Assembly: GCA_964630225.1 (NCBI GenBank)
Contig: CAZVUK010000002.1
Span: 1 to 59,504 of the forward strand
DNA: 59,504 bases
Direction: 5' to 3'
DNA from: CAYZRY01 sp964630225
GTDB taxonomy: Bacteria > Bacillota_I > Bacilli_A > RF39 > UBA660
Shown here: positions 59,494 to 59,504 of the stretch, piece after piece
Numbering within the stretch: position 1 is the first letter of the stretch
How the letters are laid out: each line of letters opens with the position of its first letter
Program-made: the position numbers and the translations under genes
Notes under the pieces: generated by a model
What the model saw: only the letters and a program-made list of their open reading frames with translations
Database searches by the model: none
What the model was told of the DNA's origin: nothing

Positions 59494-59504
59494 TTTTTTT
59501 GGAG

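Overview
This window reads like the chromosome of a low-GC, walled, anaerobic Bacillota, most likely an uncultured gut lineage of Bacilli (RF39- or Erysipelotrichia-like). Coding is dense, with strong AGGAGG-type ribosome binding sites, frequent TTG starts and many A/T-flanked hairpin terminators. TGA is used as a stop, for example at the end of the murL-like gene, and tryptophan is TGG, so the code is standard and not the mycoplasma code. Anaerobic life is indicated by a class III ribonucleotide reductase with its activase, rubrerythrin and a ferredoxin. A cell wall is indicated by murD, a murL-like epimerase, sortase, a glucosaminidase and a NodB deacetylase. No rRNA operon, CRISPR array, insertion sequence or prophage was seen.

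Layout. 1-7.5 kb: a partial RsgI-like gene on the minus strand, then htpG behind a CIRCE-like operator, a GNAT gene, a murL-murD pair and gltX. 7.5-13 kb: a membrane-anchored NodB deacetylase, a membrane-anchored unknown, rnr (minus), dedA, trxA and two very small genes. 13-23.3 kb: one probable ten-gene-plus operon with two ABC exporter units, followed by a triplicated two-gene cassette. Each cassette has a two-helix membrane protein ending in a cysteine-peptidase domain (C39-like twice, CHAP once) and a partner lipoprotein with a C-terminal helix; an RluD-like gene sits before the third. 23.3-26.4 kb: an unknown gene, a scar resembling a deleted type VII secretion locus, deoD and a glucosaminidase. 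26.4-29.9 kb: an AT-rich leader, then nrdD whose glycyl-radical domain lies on a separate 58-codon gene, then nrdG. 29.9-36 kb: an NPKTG surface protein divergent from a sortase with a large extra N-terminal region, two membrane or lipoprotein genes and a degenerate transglutaminase-like protein. 36-41 kb: ABC-F, UPF0316, two membrane proteins, rmuC and rubrerythrin.

41-52 kb holds the most striking locus. Two genes of about 1,310 codons encode proteins with a type IV prepilin N-terminus joined to a huge ectodomain of InlB-type B-repeats and thrombospondin-1-like cysteine-rich modules. They are interspersed with two pairs of small membrane-anchored paralogues. The last 1,490 bp of the two large genes look identical letter for letter, while the upstream parts are clearly diverged. 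This points to recent gene conversion or recombination.

52-59.5 kb: an unknown gene, asnS, rluB, ferredoxin, a tail-anchored coiled-coil protein, yutD, a DUF1292 gene, a large cytoplasmic unknown, nfu, an S1-domain gene and tRNA-Val and tRNA-Thr.

The exported proteins share a theme: surface-displayed, cysteine-containing, tethered by N-terminal helices or lipid, with a CPWC thioredoxin-like lipoprotein that could manage their disulfides. The best candidates for an undescribed system are the peptidase-lipoprotein cassettes and the giant prepilin-like adhesin locus. All functions come from reading motifs; no database search was run.
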